From: Phoenix dactylifera
Taxonomy: Eukaryota > Streptophyta > Magnoliopsida > Arecales > Arecaceae
Reading direction: 5' to 3'
Length of the DNA: 64,000 bases
Assembly (NCBI RefSeq): GCF_009389715.1
Contig: NC_052393.1
Location: 5,890,001-5,954,000, forward strand
Shown here: positions 1 through 11,645 of the stretch, piece by piece
Layout: every line of letters starts with the position of its first letter
Position numbering within the stretch: the stretch's first letter is position 1
Program-made: the position numbers and the translations under genes
The notes under the pieces: generated by a model
What the model was told of the DNA's origin: nothing
The model's input: the letters and a program-made list of their open reading frames with translations, nothing else
The model's database searches: none

Positions 1-810
1 AAATATACAATTTCCAACTGGCACATGAGGCATATGTCTCCTATGCTTGTCATTTATTCTTTATGACGAGAAAAGCAGAAGGGCAAGCCATCAAATTTTC
101 TTCTCAAGGCATCCCCTTCAGATCCTCTTGGTAAGCACCGATGGTTTGATCATTATAATGTTTCGAATGATGACAAACCAGCCTGCCAAGCATCACCAAA
201 ACAAGAGCCAAGAGGCTGTCCAAACGTAACGCACTTTATCCTCTGGATAAGCCCTGTGGGCTTCGTTCATGATAACACACCACCCAGTCACAATATCCCT
301 GAAACCTTCTAATAGACAGAAGACCTCTTCTTATAAAAAAACATCATATCCAACAGCTTTCTTGAGCGGGGTCTCTTAGAAAGAAATTTCGACGATGATA
401 GGCAAAAGAATCTTGAAACCGCTAGTATAAGACACCATAAAGTGTAGAACCACCTTTCCGACATCAAACTACCATAATTTTCTGTAGATATCCCGTTTGT
501 GATTTATAACGAATTTATGTTGATGTTATGGGTCAGAATATTGCACCAGATTATGTTCCTCCAATTTATAGCGCCATCTAGTATACAGTTTCAAGAAATC
601 TTTTCGAGAAAGACACAGCTTCAAGATTCTTTTGTTTTTGTTTTTTGCAAAGAAAGTTTCAGGATATCTTTCATGCAAAACGCCAACATGCATCAAGAAC
701 AAGAAACAACCACGTTCAATCAGAAGTATAAAAGATTCGCAAGATCTATATGTTCCATTGAGACCTATCAAGCTCAAATGTTTAGAGAAGGGGATCTTTA
801 TCGAGAGTAC
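1..810 (-). other. Intron 1 (partial) of the left-edge E3 ligase gene
   Basis: AT-rich sequence downstream of the donor at 810/809. Short open frames occur on both strands but none shows family similarity or plausible splice borders, and no RWD-like exon could be seen. It is therefore read as intron that continues out of the window. Confidence 0.45.
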
Positions 811-1206
811 CTCATCCTCTTGCAGCTGGTCATTCGTCCGTATTTGTTCTTCCGACAATTCCGGCTCTTCTCCACTAATCCAAAGCTTCTCCAATCTCCC
901 AACAGCTTCATCAAAATCTCCACCACCAATCGAGGAGGCCTCGGCTCGCTGCGTATTCAACTCCGCGGTTGAATCCTCCTCGCTTCTCTCCTCATCCCGC
1001 TGTTCTTGGAGCTCGTTCTCGTCCCGCTGCTCGGATTTCCTCCGGGCCGGAACTTGTTCTTGATCGGAAACAATGGGATCGGGGCAGGACTTGAGGGAAT
1101 TGGAGCTCGATTGAGAGCTGGATTGAGATTTGAGGGGATTTGGGATCGAAGGTTTGGGCGGTAGGCGGGCGGTTTCGAGCTTCGGCTTCCAAGCCTTGGC
1201 CGACAT
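811..1206 (-). CDS. Probable RBR/RWD-type E3 ubiquitin ligase, first exon (partial gene)
   Basis: Seen: an ATG at 1206 opens 132 codons rich in Ser, Glu, Gln and Arg, ending in an acidic segment (LEKLWISG...LSEEQIRTNDQLQEDE) at a good donor, GAG|GTACTC, at 811/810. The frame reads on through the intron to a stop at 526, but those residues look non-coding. Known: plant RNF14-like RBR E3 ligases have a low-complexity N-terminus followed by a segment of the form LSEEQ.R.NDQ.QEDE.LA.EAIYG, where the RWD domain starts. Inference: this is exon 1 of such a gene; RWD, RING1, IBR and RING2 would be encoded to the left of position 1. I looked for the expected EAIYG exon in 1-810 and did not find it. 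An out-of-frame ATG lies upstream at 1268. Function rests on one short motif, so confidence is moderate. Confidence 0.6.
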
Positions 1207-1273
1207 CGCCGACTTCGATGATCTCTTAGACTCTTCCCTCTCTCCGTGTTGCTGGCGGCTTCCGCCATCCCGT

Positions 1274-1282
1274 GTTATTTAT
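1274..1282 (-). promoter_or_regulatory. Possible TATA-like element of the E3 ligase gene
   Basis: On the minus strand the sequence reads AATAAATAAC about 70 bases upstream of the ATG at 1206. If used, transcription would start near 1245, giving a leader of about 40 nt and leaving the out-of-frame ATG at 1268 outside the mRNA. The match to a TATA box is imperfect. Confidence 0.3.
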
Positions 1283-2540
1283 TGCCATCGATTGGGGTTA
1301 ACGTCACCTCCGGTGGGAGAAGGTACGTTCTCGCTCTGTTTTTTACTTTTAATTTTTCGACGGTGCCTCACAAATTCACGAGTGCAGTCAATAAAATAAA
1401 AAAAAAAAACTAACGGGAAAAGAAAAAAAATTATAAAAAAAAAAATAGGAGACCATACAACTGGTTGCATTATCCCCCTTTCGATAAATATAAAAGTCCG
1501 AAAAAGAACATAACCTCTGTCTCCAAATATTATAGAGCAATGATTATCTGCCTCGTTATACCGTCCTTGGATCCACTCGATCATTGTGGTCGAATTTCCT
1601 TCGAAATGAATGCAGGCCACAACCAAAATAAATTCCGCATGATAGATGCCCTCCCATGTAGCTCCAAGCTTAGCTCCAATAATAAAAGTGTTAAAAATCC
1701 GTTAGCCTCCGACCGTCATAAGTCTGGCATTATGGCCCCTGATGATAAAGCCTACTCTCTCACTACCTCCATCCTCTTTTTGCCTTTAATGGGCGCTTGT
1801 TCTTATAGTATTGAACAAGGAAACACGAGGGCAACCGTAGTGAACTCAATAAGAGTACTACGAAATTTTAAGTTAATAAAAAGTTTTCTTCTTCATCAAT
1901 TATCTTCCTTGCATGGTAATTATAAAAAATTATTTTTTACAATTATCTTGTTGGGCAGGGAACATATCACCGGGGTCAGACTTTAGTCGGAAATATCAAA
2001 CTAAGGTGGATCAAATGCAGGTTCGAGATTGTGGTGTTCTTAATATCTTATTTATAGTACTGATTCGCGTTCCTTTTAAGCATACAGTGCCAAACCAGGG
2101 TTTTTATGCAACATACATGCATGGTAGGAGATTCTTTTTTATTGTCCCTTTTAACTCTTGGAGGCTTGCAAAAAACGGAAATCAGGGTATGCTAAGAGGT
2201 GCACTAAACATTTTTCCTTTTATTTGTTGTGATATATACCTCGCACACATACAAATTACATCATTTACTTATGATCAAAATCCCTGAATTGTCTATAAGG
2301 AAGCCAATCAGGTGTCTGATTGGCTCTCACAAGCCTGAACAAGTTTTAACCAGGCTTATGCTTCTAAGAAACTATTGCTATGTTTCGGCCCAGTCCTGGG
2401 CAGCGCCCAGGCCCGTGCTTTGTGGTTGGGGTCCAAGGGAGTTCCTGGGCCAACCTTGGCCTGGACTTTGCCCAGCCTATTGAAATGCTTACAAAAGTCC
2501 AGGTTCCATGGGAGTAGCGGAGCACTGAGCAAAGATCTCA
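1283..2540. other. Intergenic DNA, no gene seen
   Basis: AT-rich sequence with A-runs (1396-1445). Around 2380-2520 there is a more GC-rich patch with repeated GGCC/CCCAGG words and small inverted repeats that looks like mobile-element debris but could not be classified. No ORF with recognisable family features. Confidence 0.4.
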
Positions 2541-2551
2541 CTAAAATTAAA

Positions 2552-2963
2552 CGTTTTTTGCATGAATATTCCTCCTAAATATCAAATTTTATATAAATAC
2601 CTTCTCGAACATCACTGGTTTTACTATTTTACTCTTTTTTATCCTTGTTTTTGCATATACACCCACATCATCTAACATCGTTAAAAAATTAACAGTTTTA
2701 AATTAAATAAACTAAAATGTCCTTAATGGATGATGTGCAAAAAAATATTTATAAGACGATCGCAATAGGGAACAAAAATATAATTTTAAAATTCTATTTT
2801 TAAATTAAAATAAATATGGTTTTTATTAATGGTGTTAGAAGAACTATTATATTAGGGGCATTTATGCAAAAATAGTATTTTATGATGGTACATAAATAAA
2901 TATAAATTTGAAGAAGCTATTCATGCAAATTTGAATTTTTAGAAGAATATTCATACAAAAAAT
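2552..2963. mobile_element. TIR element (MITE), family 1 copy A
   Basis: The ends are inverted copies (TTTTTTGCATGAATATTC at the left, GAATATTCATACAAAAAA at the right). The 11-bp word CTAAAATTAAA is present immediately on both sides (2541-2551 and 2964-2974), as expected for a target-site duplication. The core carries TATAAGACGATCGCAATAG (about 2750-2768). No coding capacity. A 9-11 bp duplication is the size made by Mutator-like elements, so a non-autonomous MULE is the best guess. Same orientation as copy C, opposite to copy B. Confidence 0.65.
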
Positions 2964-2974
2964 CCTAAAATTAA

Positions 2975-4550
2975 ATATACGATTCCGTAGTATAGTACTA
3001 GATGGGTGAAATCAAGTGATTTGTGACCAAAGTTGAGACTATATTTTTAGAGAAACCCTCCTCCAGTTTATCCATTTCAACAAGCGTCATCGGTGCACGA
3101 CATTAGAATCAAATTTTGACACATAGAATGCATGTAATTGTTCAGTTGATTATTGTCCAAAGCCATGCAGCAACGTAGGAAGGTTTCATGATAAAATAGT
3201 AGTAGTTCAGTATCAGACATCCAGCATGTAAGTACCCATTTGTATTTGTTTTTTCATTATGTTGATTATAATATAATCAAGCACATATTCAATGCAATAG
3301 CAGAACATATCATGCAATAAAAGATGAGAGTTGGGTGGCTTAAAGGCCAACTCGAGTCCAACTGACAGAACACTAAAGCATGAATGAAGCTGAGATGATA
3401 ACAAAATGACTGCTCAAATTGCAATTTGATACAATTCTTAAAGTTTCAATGTAAGTAGAAATTAAGTTTAATATGTTCCAGGTAATATTTAGTAGTATTT
3501 TGTTCAGAACCATGCAACCTGATTTCTACCAATCAGCCAAATTTAGACCAAGCTTTCCATGTAGTCTGCATGCAGGACCTGTTTTGAAAAATTAAGGGAC
3601 TGCTTTATGTTGCTGTATTCTTTAATCTGAACCACATTCATTTCAAGACTATGTTAATACTTGATAATATAAGCATGATGATGACTGAACATATATCCAG
3701 CCAAAAGAATTGGTCCTTCGGTATGTCATGCTTGCGTTTAGTTGCCCAAGCGGCATATTCTGGACATAGACCAAAGTTTAGGTTGGATTTAGATCACATA
3801 TGGTTTTCCCACCTACTTATCCGCATCTATCATTCTAAAGCTCTTTGATCCCAAGATATTTTATCGTCCTTAACACGTGTAGGTCAAGATTTCCCGATTG
3901 TCAATACCACCAATAATAAACTACGTACCTATTAAGCCATTATTTAGTATCATGATAGAAATAACAATGGATATTATATTTTTCTAATTCAATTAGACAT
4001 TAAACATATTTAAATATGATATAAAAGAAACACTAGATTCGATATAGATTACTTTAATTACTATGGGTGATTCAAGAGCAAGATCTAATATATTGGAAAG
4101 CCATGTTACCATTTTAACTAAAAATTAGATTCAAGTTGGTTGGATAAGTATGGGTCTTAATAGTATAAACATAGATCTTCTAGCTTCGTTTTTTTGAATT
4201 TTAATGAAAGAATAGAGGATGTAAAGTCTACTTTATCCATTTTTTAATATTTTTTAAAAAATTAATTAATAGTTGAAGGAATTTCTACCCCTCTTCCTAA
4301 TTGGATTGGAATAAAATATTTGATGCTTACCTGCTGTTATTAACCATTGTAATAGATTTTTTTATGGAAAACATGACGGAAAATAATTATCAATAAAAAA
4401 AAATCATTTGCTCAACCACTATTTATTAAAAAGCTTTATTTTCAGCTAAGAAAAAAAGCAGATATGTCAACTAACAGCAATTGTTGGCTTGTATTACAAC
4501 CATAATAAGGAAAGTAAAGGTTATTTACTAGATTTGATTAATTTTTTTTA
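2975..4550. other. AT-rich intergenic DNA, no gene seen
   Basis: No ORF above 65 codons and no recognisable repeat. The stretch lies between copies A and B of the same TIR family, which point in opposite directions. Confidence 0.4.
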
Positions 4551-4998
4551 GAATTTTTTGCATGAATACCCTTCTAAAAATTTAAATTTACGGAAATACG
4601 CTCTTAAAATTTATATTTATTTCTATACCATCATAAAATACTGTTTTTGCATAAATACTCCTAATATAACAGTTATTCTAAGACTATCAATAAAAATCAT
4701 ATTTATTTTTAAATAAAAATAAAATTAAATTTTGAAATTACTTTTTTGTCCTCTATCGCGATCGTCTTATAAATATTTTTTGCGCACATCTACCTATTAA
4801 AAATATTTTAATTATTTCAATTTAAAATCGTTAATTTTTTAACGATCTTAAATGTCGTGGGTACATATACAAAAAAAAAAGAAATAAAAAAAGAATAAAA
4901 TAGCAAAACAACTTTTTTAAGAGGGCATACATGTAAATATTAATTTTGAAAGAATATTCATGCAAAATTTGATATTTATGAGAATATTCATGTAAAAA
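4551..4998. mobile_element. TIR element (MITE), family 1 copy B
   Basis: The left end reads TTTTTTGCATGAATACCC and the right end GAATATTCATGTAAAAAAA; the core CTATCGCGATCGTCTTATA (about 4753-4771) is the reverse complement of the core in copies A and C. It shares long blocks with both, such as the words corresponding to ACATCTACC.ATTAAAAATATTTTA. A clear target-site duplication could not be recognised for this copy. No coding capacity. Confidence 0.6.
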
Positions 4999-5159
4999 AA
5001 ATTTATAAATGAAAATATATATATAGTGACTCCAAAACGATCACATTTCCATAGATTGAATGCACATATGAAATCTTATTTTCTATATATGTTTTGAAAT
5101 CTCCATTAATAACCATTAACTTACTATAAAGAAAAGAAAAAAAAAAAAGGGAAAAATCA

Positions 5160-5460
5160 TCACATCCCCCGGTGGCCGGTGCAAGCGTGTCGATCCACCA
5201 ACAAATTTCGGTGGCGCAGCTTATCTCCGGCAATTATTTCGACCAGCAAATGCGACAGGCGAAGACTGGACAGCACATCGGCTTGGCACGTGCCGAGTTG
5301 GTGTATCACCTGCCGGCCATCGGGGTGACAGCGAAAAGAATTATTGGTGGTGGGCGCTGCTGCCATGCACAAATTATTGTCTTCGCACACGTGTGAGGCC
5401 CCCATGGAGCACGTACTTTGGAGATTTTTTAATGATCCATTGTGGATCCTACCGGGCAAA
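5160..5460. other. GC-rich patch with two G-box-type palindromes
   Basis: About 300 bases of balanced GC content stand out from AT-rich surroundings. GGCACGTGCC (about 5285-5294) and CACACGTGTG (about 5385-5394) are palindromes with the CACGTG core bound by bHLH/bZIP factors. The patch is open on both strands (99 and 74 codons), but neither translation resembles a family I know. It could be a promoter fragment, a captured gene piece or part of a transposon. Confidence 0.35.
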
Positions 5461-5470
5461 CAAAGGCGTT

Positions 5471-6240
5471 GATGGCCATTAAATGTAGATCCAGGAAAAG
5501 CTTATCACAGAACACCAGTGGATTTGATAGTTGGTTTATTTCTTGGTTTAGCCCAGTTTGGGATTCCGGTTACTGGCTCGCAGACTTCTTCGCTTTAATC
5601 TGACATGGATCTTCGGCAGGGGTGTTCTTTATCAACCTCTTTGTTCATCCTTTGCATGGATATGCCACCTAGATGACTTAAGAAATGTTGTTGACGCTGG
5701 ATTGGCAGAAGGTTTCGAAAATTCGGCATCAAGCTCTCAGATATTTCATCTGTTTTTTTTCCTGGTCGTCTTATGGTAGCTAGGGCAACTAGATGAAATG
5801 AAAAGCAGATTAGGAGGATTATTGAAAATTTGTCTTCGTTTTGAGAAAGTCATTAATTCGATAATTATATTTGCTCTTGCTACACCAATAGATATTAGGT
5901 GAAGTATCAATGAGGAATTGGGTATTCCGATTAAGTAAGGAGTTTGGAACTATCTCGGAGTTCATCGGTCTGGTCAAAAGCTTTCTAAAGTTGATTGGAC
6001 TTTACTTACGAGTTGAATTCAGCAGATTAGATGGTTGAAAGTGGAAAGCACTATATAATGGCAATCCCGGCTTATATCTTATTGCTAAGTGTCATGTGTC
6101 TCGGTCATTAATCCCATAGATATTAGGTGAAGTATCAATGAGGAATTGGGTATAAGTAAGGAGTTTGGAACTATCTCGGGTTCAGGGTTTATCAGTCTGG
6201 TAAAATGCTTTCTGAAGTTGATTGGACTCTACTTATGTCT
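5471..6240 (+). pseudogene. Degenerate LINE (L1-type) reverse transcriptase fragment
   Basis: Three consecutive pieces in shifting plus frames match the order of plant L1 reverse transcriptases. From about 5482, VDPGKAYHRTPVDL corresponds to the usual D..KAYDR..W.F motif. From 5605, RQGCSLSTSLFILCMDM is the classic RQGCPLSP.LF.LCMD block. Next comes SQIFHLFF in place of the ISHL.FADD region, and then SINEELGIPIK / FGT-YLG-like sequence and IPAYI. Stops and frameshifts interrupt every part, so it is dead. A segment of about 120 bp is present twice (5888-6010 and 6117-6238). The 5' part (endonuclease) is not visible. Confidence 0.7.
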
Positions 6241-6838
6241 GTGGCACTGCTTCCAACACACACAAAAAAAAAAAAAAAAAAACTTGATTTCATAAGAACA
6301 TTTGTGTACCCCTTAAGGTGACGGGGGAATTGGTTTGCAGAGTTTGAAGCTGGAACATCAGGTGCAGTCAAGGTGGCTCTCTCTCCCAGTACAATATAGT
6401 CTAATGCTATCAGGTTCAAGTATGATTTTGCTGTTTCATGGCAGAACTACAGAGCTCCTAGAAAGTTCTCTACATTATGAAGGGCTGTGTGTGCAGCCAA
6501 GTTCCTGTTACTGATGGACACTTTACGTGACTTCTTGGCTCTGGTTATCAGGTTAGTCTTTTCTCCCATCCTTGCTTATCCTACATGCCTCTTAGCAGGC
6601 GGACGACGCCCATTGATTTGCATGAAGTTGGCTGCTATCTCAAGCTATCATATTTGTTAGATGACCAAAAGGAATGGGAAACACAGAGAATCCAACACTC
6701 CCTCTAAGATAGTGTTTTGTACCAGAATCCTACTTAAGGAGGTTTATGACCTCATCTTTCAACAAGAAGCTGCTCACTTTTCTTCTCAAGCTCACTTCTC
6801 ATGGATTTGGAGGACCAAAGGTTGGCTTCTAGGGTCGT

Positions 6839-7108
6839 TTAGCGTTGTCGCGAGTTCTTCTGTGGATCTATTCTTAGCTTCCCAAGGTTTTCGATGATCT
6901 TTGTCTTGACTTCGAGGAGGCCATCTATCATGTCATATGTGATTGATTGCTCATTTGGCTCGTTTACAGGTGGAGTTGGTTTTTGTACGGCTTGCAAGAG
7001 ATGATGAAGGCCAGGGAGTCGAATAAAAATTTTACAGCAGCTATCGGATAAGTGCTCATAAAGTAGCTGGCGTTCCGAAAATGCCACCATGGCCCTTTTC
7101 AAAATCAT
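6839..7108 (-). other. Unassigned 89-codon ORF
   Basis: The minus-strand frame is open for 89 codons from an ATG, with an amino-acid composition that looks protein-like (for example ITYDMIDGLLEVKTKIIENL, helical and charged). No neighbours, splice partners or family motif could be recognised. It may be a gene fragment carried by the adjacent LINE-derived region or simply chance. No function is proposed. Confidence 0.2.
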
Positions 7109-7140
7109 GAAGCAAAGCTATAAAACAACACATTGGGGGT

Positions 7141-10100
7141 CTAAAAGGAGCCTCCGCTGTCCCCCCCCCCCCTCCTCGGCGTCCTTCCACCGCCGTCTTC
7201 CTATAACGTCTTGATCTCACCTCCGCACATCTGGCAGATCAGACTTAGGTTGGGAAAAACCTGAAGCACCGGCAGGTAATCTCATGACATTGGAACATTG
7301 GTAATTAATACTATGTAAAAATATGTACTGGATAGATTTCATATCGACTATGCACTAGATAGATTTTATATAGAACTTAAAAAAATCTAAATAATACAAT
7401 TCAACTAGCCTTTTTGGATGAGATTCTAGTTGAGATTCAACTAGTACGTAGTCTATATAGATTAGAGAATATTGTAGCGCGAGTCTATAAGATTGACTAC
7501 GGACTAATTGTAGTACCTGTGATTAGATTTGAAAAGATTTGAACTCTTAGTCTAGAACGCTGGGACTTAAACGGCAAAAGTATGTAAGAATTCGTGTGGG
7601 TGTACTTTTAGTCTCACATCAATTATACATTGGATAGATTTCAGATATTTATACAAGACCAAAGAATCCAAATAATATCTTTTGATGAGCCGTTTTGGAT
7701 GAGGTTCTGAATTATTATACACCGGTAATTAATACTAAATGTGAACTGAAAAATTTTATTTCAATGAACGATTGCATAACCTACTCAAATTTTTCTTCAA
7801 ATAAAAATTAAGGAGAATATAAAATAAAACCAAGTAGAAGTAGAACTCGTTAATTAAGGGAAGTTGAAGGAATGGAGTAGATGCATTTTAAGTTCTGATA
7901 AGAAATAATATAAAGGCCTGCGTCCCTTTCCCACACACAAAAAGCTGCTAAAAAAAGAGAGGAAAAACTCAGTTCACACCAAAGCTTGATTTACGTTTTA
8001 CTTTTTAGAAAATTTCCAGTATTATGGAATATAGATTAATTGCACTTTAATAGTTAGTTACCAGGAGGGCAAGATTTTGTTTTTTTTTTTTTTTCAAGTA
8101 AGAGAATTTTCATATTTCTTTTCGTTAAATTTTCACCTTGATGCTATTCGTAACTTACATAATGTTATTGTTTATATTTTTTTGATTTAGAAATCAATAT
8201 TTTAGTAAATACACCAACACTTGGAGCACTCACCTTTGAATTCAAAAACCGGTATAGAGGCCAATAGATTGTCGTCGACAATTAGTACACGAAGACGCAG
8301 TGGCTTTTTCACCTTTTCCCTTTCACGAAAAGGAAAAACAGCGACAAATTTTTAGTCGCTATCATGCAGTGTTTTATTCATGAAACGACGACAAATCATG
8401 CCCCTGGAAAGATATAAGCTTATCTACTACTTTATCACAATGCCACGCCACTTTCAAGGTGGGAGGAACAGTCACAGCCAATATGTCTATAGTCCAGTTC
8501 ATGTATTGCAGTGCCGATTGATACTTTCTGTGGGCATTCACAAGCAAAACTCAGGCAGTCTCACTTTCACATGAGGATTGTCCGAATTATATTGTGTCAT
8601 CACCTTACAAAGCAAAAGTTAGCATACCTTTTGCCATTATTTATTCTCTCCACTGATGTTAAAATCATATGATTGATTAGATTCATAATTAATTTGTGAT
8701 TGATTGTGCTAAACTTAGTTGGCCTTACCAAACTTTGTTGGCTGCTCCTGTGCATTGTAACTGACGGGTAGAAATACAATTTTCTTCTTCCTTTCTTCTT
8801 TTTCAACAACTAACATGTTTTGTTGTGCCCACATTCATTTTGATATATATATGTGTGTGTGTATGTACGTATAGTTCTTGGCAGTACGCATTGTTTTCTA
8901 CTGGAAATCTTCTCTTTGTGTATTTGAAAAATAATTTAATTCAGCAACTTAGATTTGTGAATCATGCACAAGGAATGGACACAAGGAGGAACCACTTGAA
9001 GGTGGAGCCGCATGGACTCCTGCACCTTTCCATTTACTTTGGGGGCGTTCATGTAACGTTGCTTGGATGACCTTGGCACAGCTGGGAATATGCAAGTTAG
9101 AATTATCAGTAGCACAACAATGTCGTCAAGCTTGGAGTGGCAAATTAGGTGAGGTCATCAAGAAATGTAGCCGAGGGCCACACCAGGACAGGCAATAAAG
9201 AGCAAGCATCCCCACTTGGCATGACCTGAAGGTTCTATCTTCTTCATTTGTCGAGACTCAAGCACATCGGCAATTGAGTTAATTGCCAATGTATGACATA
9301 GCGTATATGGGCGTGCGTTATTGCTAGGCTTAATCACCATGAGGAAATGGCCCTTCGCCTATTATCTCGTTCATGTCGCAGTGTTCGACTCGCATGGTAA
9401 AACTATTGCTACAATTATATTTCCATCTAGGCATTTGCATTGAGATCTATTTTTCTTGCTTTGCCAATGTTACTCTCGCTTGAATCCAACCCAGGCTGAG
9501 GATCAATTTGAGCTACACTTATTCAGGTTCAAGATGCTAAACAAAATCCTTCATTGTCAACTCTCATGCTGATCATGGATGTTTGCTAAAATTGAAGAAA
9601 TTATATTCTACACTGCGTGCTCTAGCATTGCCGTGCATGACACCAATCACCGAGACGCATTACCGTGAGTTTCATTCATCATGTACTCGCCTTAGCGATT
9701 GGCTGACAAGAATGCGCCTCGATGATTTGTGGTATGCACAACCATACTAGTGCATGCAATGTCGGATATAATTTTTCTAAAATTGATGGCCATTTACTTA
9801 ATCTAACACTAGTATGACATATAGCAGATATTTATTGACAATACTGCAATATAGATAATTATATGGTAGATTTGGTATATTATACCATCGAACATCACAA
9901 TTAAACACGTTGCTATAATAAATTCACATCATTTCCAGATTTACTCTGATGAACAACGATTTACATGTTATTTTGAATCTCTAATGCAGGCATCGAGACC
10001 TAATATGATCTTCCAAATCCCATCTTTGCTTGAAAAAATTTATTTGGGTCAAAAAATGTGACATTAGGATGCGCCCTAGTTAGGTAGTCGATATCCATCT

Positions 10101-10739
10101 TCTCAAGGATTGTTCTTCCAAGTCATAATCTTGTTGAAGGTTGTACATATCTATCATATCCCATGCCCCTTTACATTATAATTCTTTTCAAATTCAATAA
10201 TGCTTCAAAGGACATGACAATTTTTCAGAAAAATGTGTGACATTGTTATCACAAACTACTTTGCTGCATAGCTTGAAACTTTATGGACTGTCTATTTTCT
10301 AAGACACTTTAAGTAACCTCCTTTTCCATATAAAAAATATTTTTAAGTATTGCAAACATCATTTATCTAGAATTGTCATTTGCTTCTAGAGCTTTTATTC
10401 AAGCAAAACAACTATTATATTCATTCTCCAGCAGCCATGGTGCACATTACTCCCACCTAATTTAATAAAAATAAAATTTATAATAAAACATGTGAGATTC
10501 GGATCAAGATCGTTAATAATAAATTCTTACCAACTTCATCAAGTTTATTAATTTTATATAACAGCAATATAGAGCTGGCCAGGTACAGATATTAAATACT
10601 ATTGCGACCAGGACACTACACCCACTCTCGCTGTGTAACAATCGGGCTAACTCGATCAGTAGCATTCCTGCAATTTCCGTAAAAACAAAGGGCTTTCTGT
10701 GGCGGTTCCGCCCCAGGGCCGCGGCGCCTCTCAAATTAA
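7141..10739. other. Intergenic DNA, no gene seen
   Basis: Begins with a run of C (7161-7172). Around 7300-7720 two related blocks carry words such as GGATAGATTT and TTTTGGATGAG..TTCT, suggesting an old duplicated repeat. The remainder is AT-rich with only short chance ORFs. No splice-consistent coding sequence was found. Confidence 0.4.
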
Positions 10740-11190
10740 CTTGCTCCTCCCGAATTATTTAGATCAACATTAGACAGCGAAAACGACAAGGTCTCTCGGC
10801 GTCGAAGCCTTCGTCCTCGATTCGTCCTTATCGTCTGGGACCGCTTGACTGGACGGTATAGAGGGAACACGTGAACGCGGATCTTCGCCTCTCCTTCTGA
10901 TGTTCGTGCCGAATCATCCGTACAATGACAGCCGTTGGATCAGGCTGAGTTGGTTGGCCCAAGCGTCTGACAGCGCGAGTTACGCTCCACCGGGAAAGGA
11001 AGTTGACGCTGGGGTTTTAGTGTTTTACCTTTTGCCGTATCACGATTGCTCCGCTTGCTCGCGCGTCCATCTTACCGTAGATTCTGGTACGCTGACGTTT
11101 CCAATTCCTATTGGATACTAGTTGGCGGGGCCCACTGGCGCTCTGAGAGTCCACTTCTCAAGGCGGGTGGCAGCGAGTTGGTTAAATTAT
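10740..11190. promoter_or_regulatory. GC-rich island upstream of the TPS gene
   Basis: Base composition is clearly higher in GC than on either side. It contains AACACGTGAA (about 10867-10876), CAGCCGTTGGATC (about 10929) and GGGGCCCACTGG (about 11126-11137, a TCP-type GGNCCCAC word). All are common in plant promoters. It ends at MITE copy C. No ORF is convincing. It could be a distal promoter or a gene remnant; it lies about 1.2 kb before the likely TPS leader. Confidence 0.3.
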
Positions 11191-11645
11191 GAGTTTTTTT
11201 TCCCGGATCAATGCTCTCCTAAATATTTAATTTTACATAAATATTTTTTCAAAAATAATATTTGCATATATACCTTATATAATTTCATAAAATACTTATT
11301 TTGTTTTTTTTATTTTTTTTTATTTTTTTTGTATATGTACCCACACCATCTAAATCCGTTAAAAAAATAATAATTTTAAATTAAACGGCTAAAATATTTT
11401 TAATGGGTAGATGTGCAAAAAAAATCATTTATAAGACGATCGCGATAGAAAACAAAAAAATAATTTCAAAATTTTATTTTATTTTTAATTAAAATAAATA
11501 TAATTTTTATTAACGGTATTAGAAGAATAGTTATATTAGAGTATTTGTATAAAAACAGTATTTTATGATGGCATAGAAATAAATATAAATTTTAAAATAT
11601 TATTCACACAAATTTAAATTTTTTAAAAGATATTTATGCAAAAAA
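11190..11645. mobile_element. TIR element (MITE), family 1 copy C
   Basis: Shares with copy A, in the same orientation, long blocks including ACCCACACCATCTAA, TAATGGGTAGATGTGC, the core TATAAGACGATCGCGATAG (about 11430-11448) and AACAGTATTTTATGATGGCA. The left terminus is diverged. Flanking words TTAAATTATGAG and TTAAATATTCGAG resemble a decayed duplication of about 11-12 bp. No coding capacity. It sits about 650 bp upstream of the TPS transcription unit. Confidence 0.6.
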
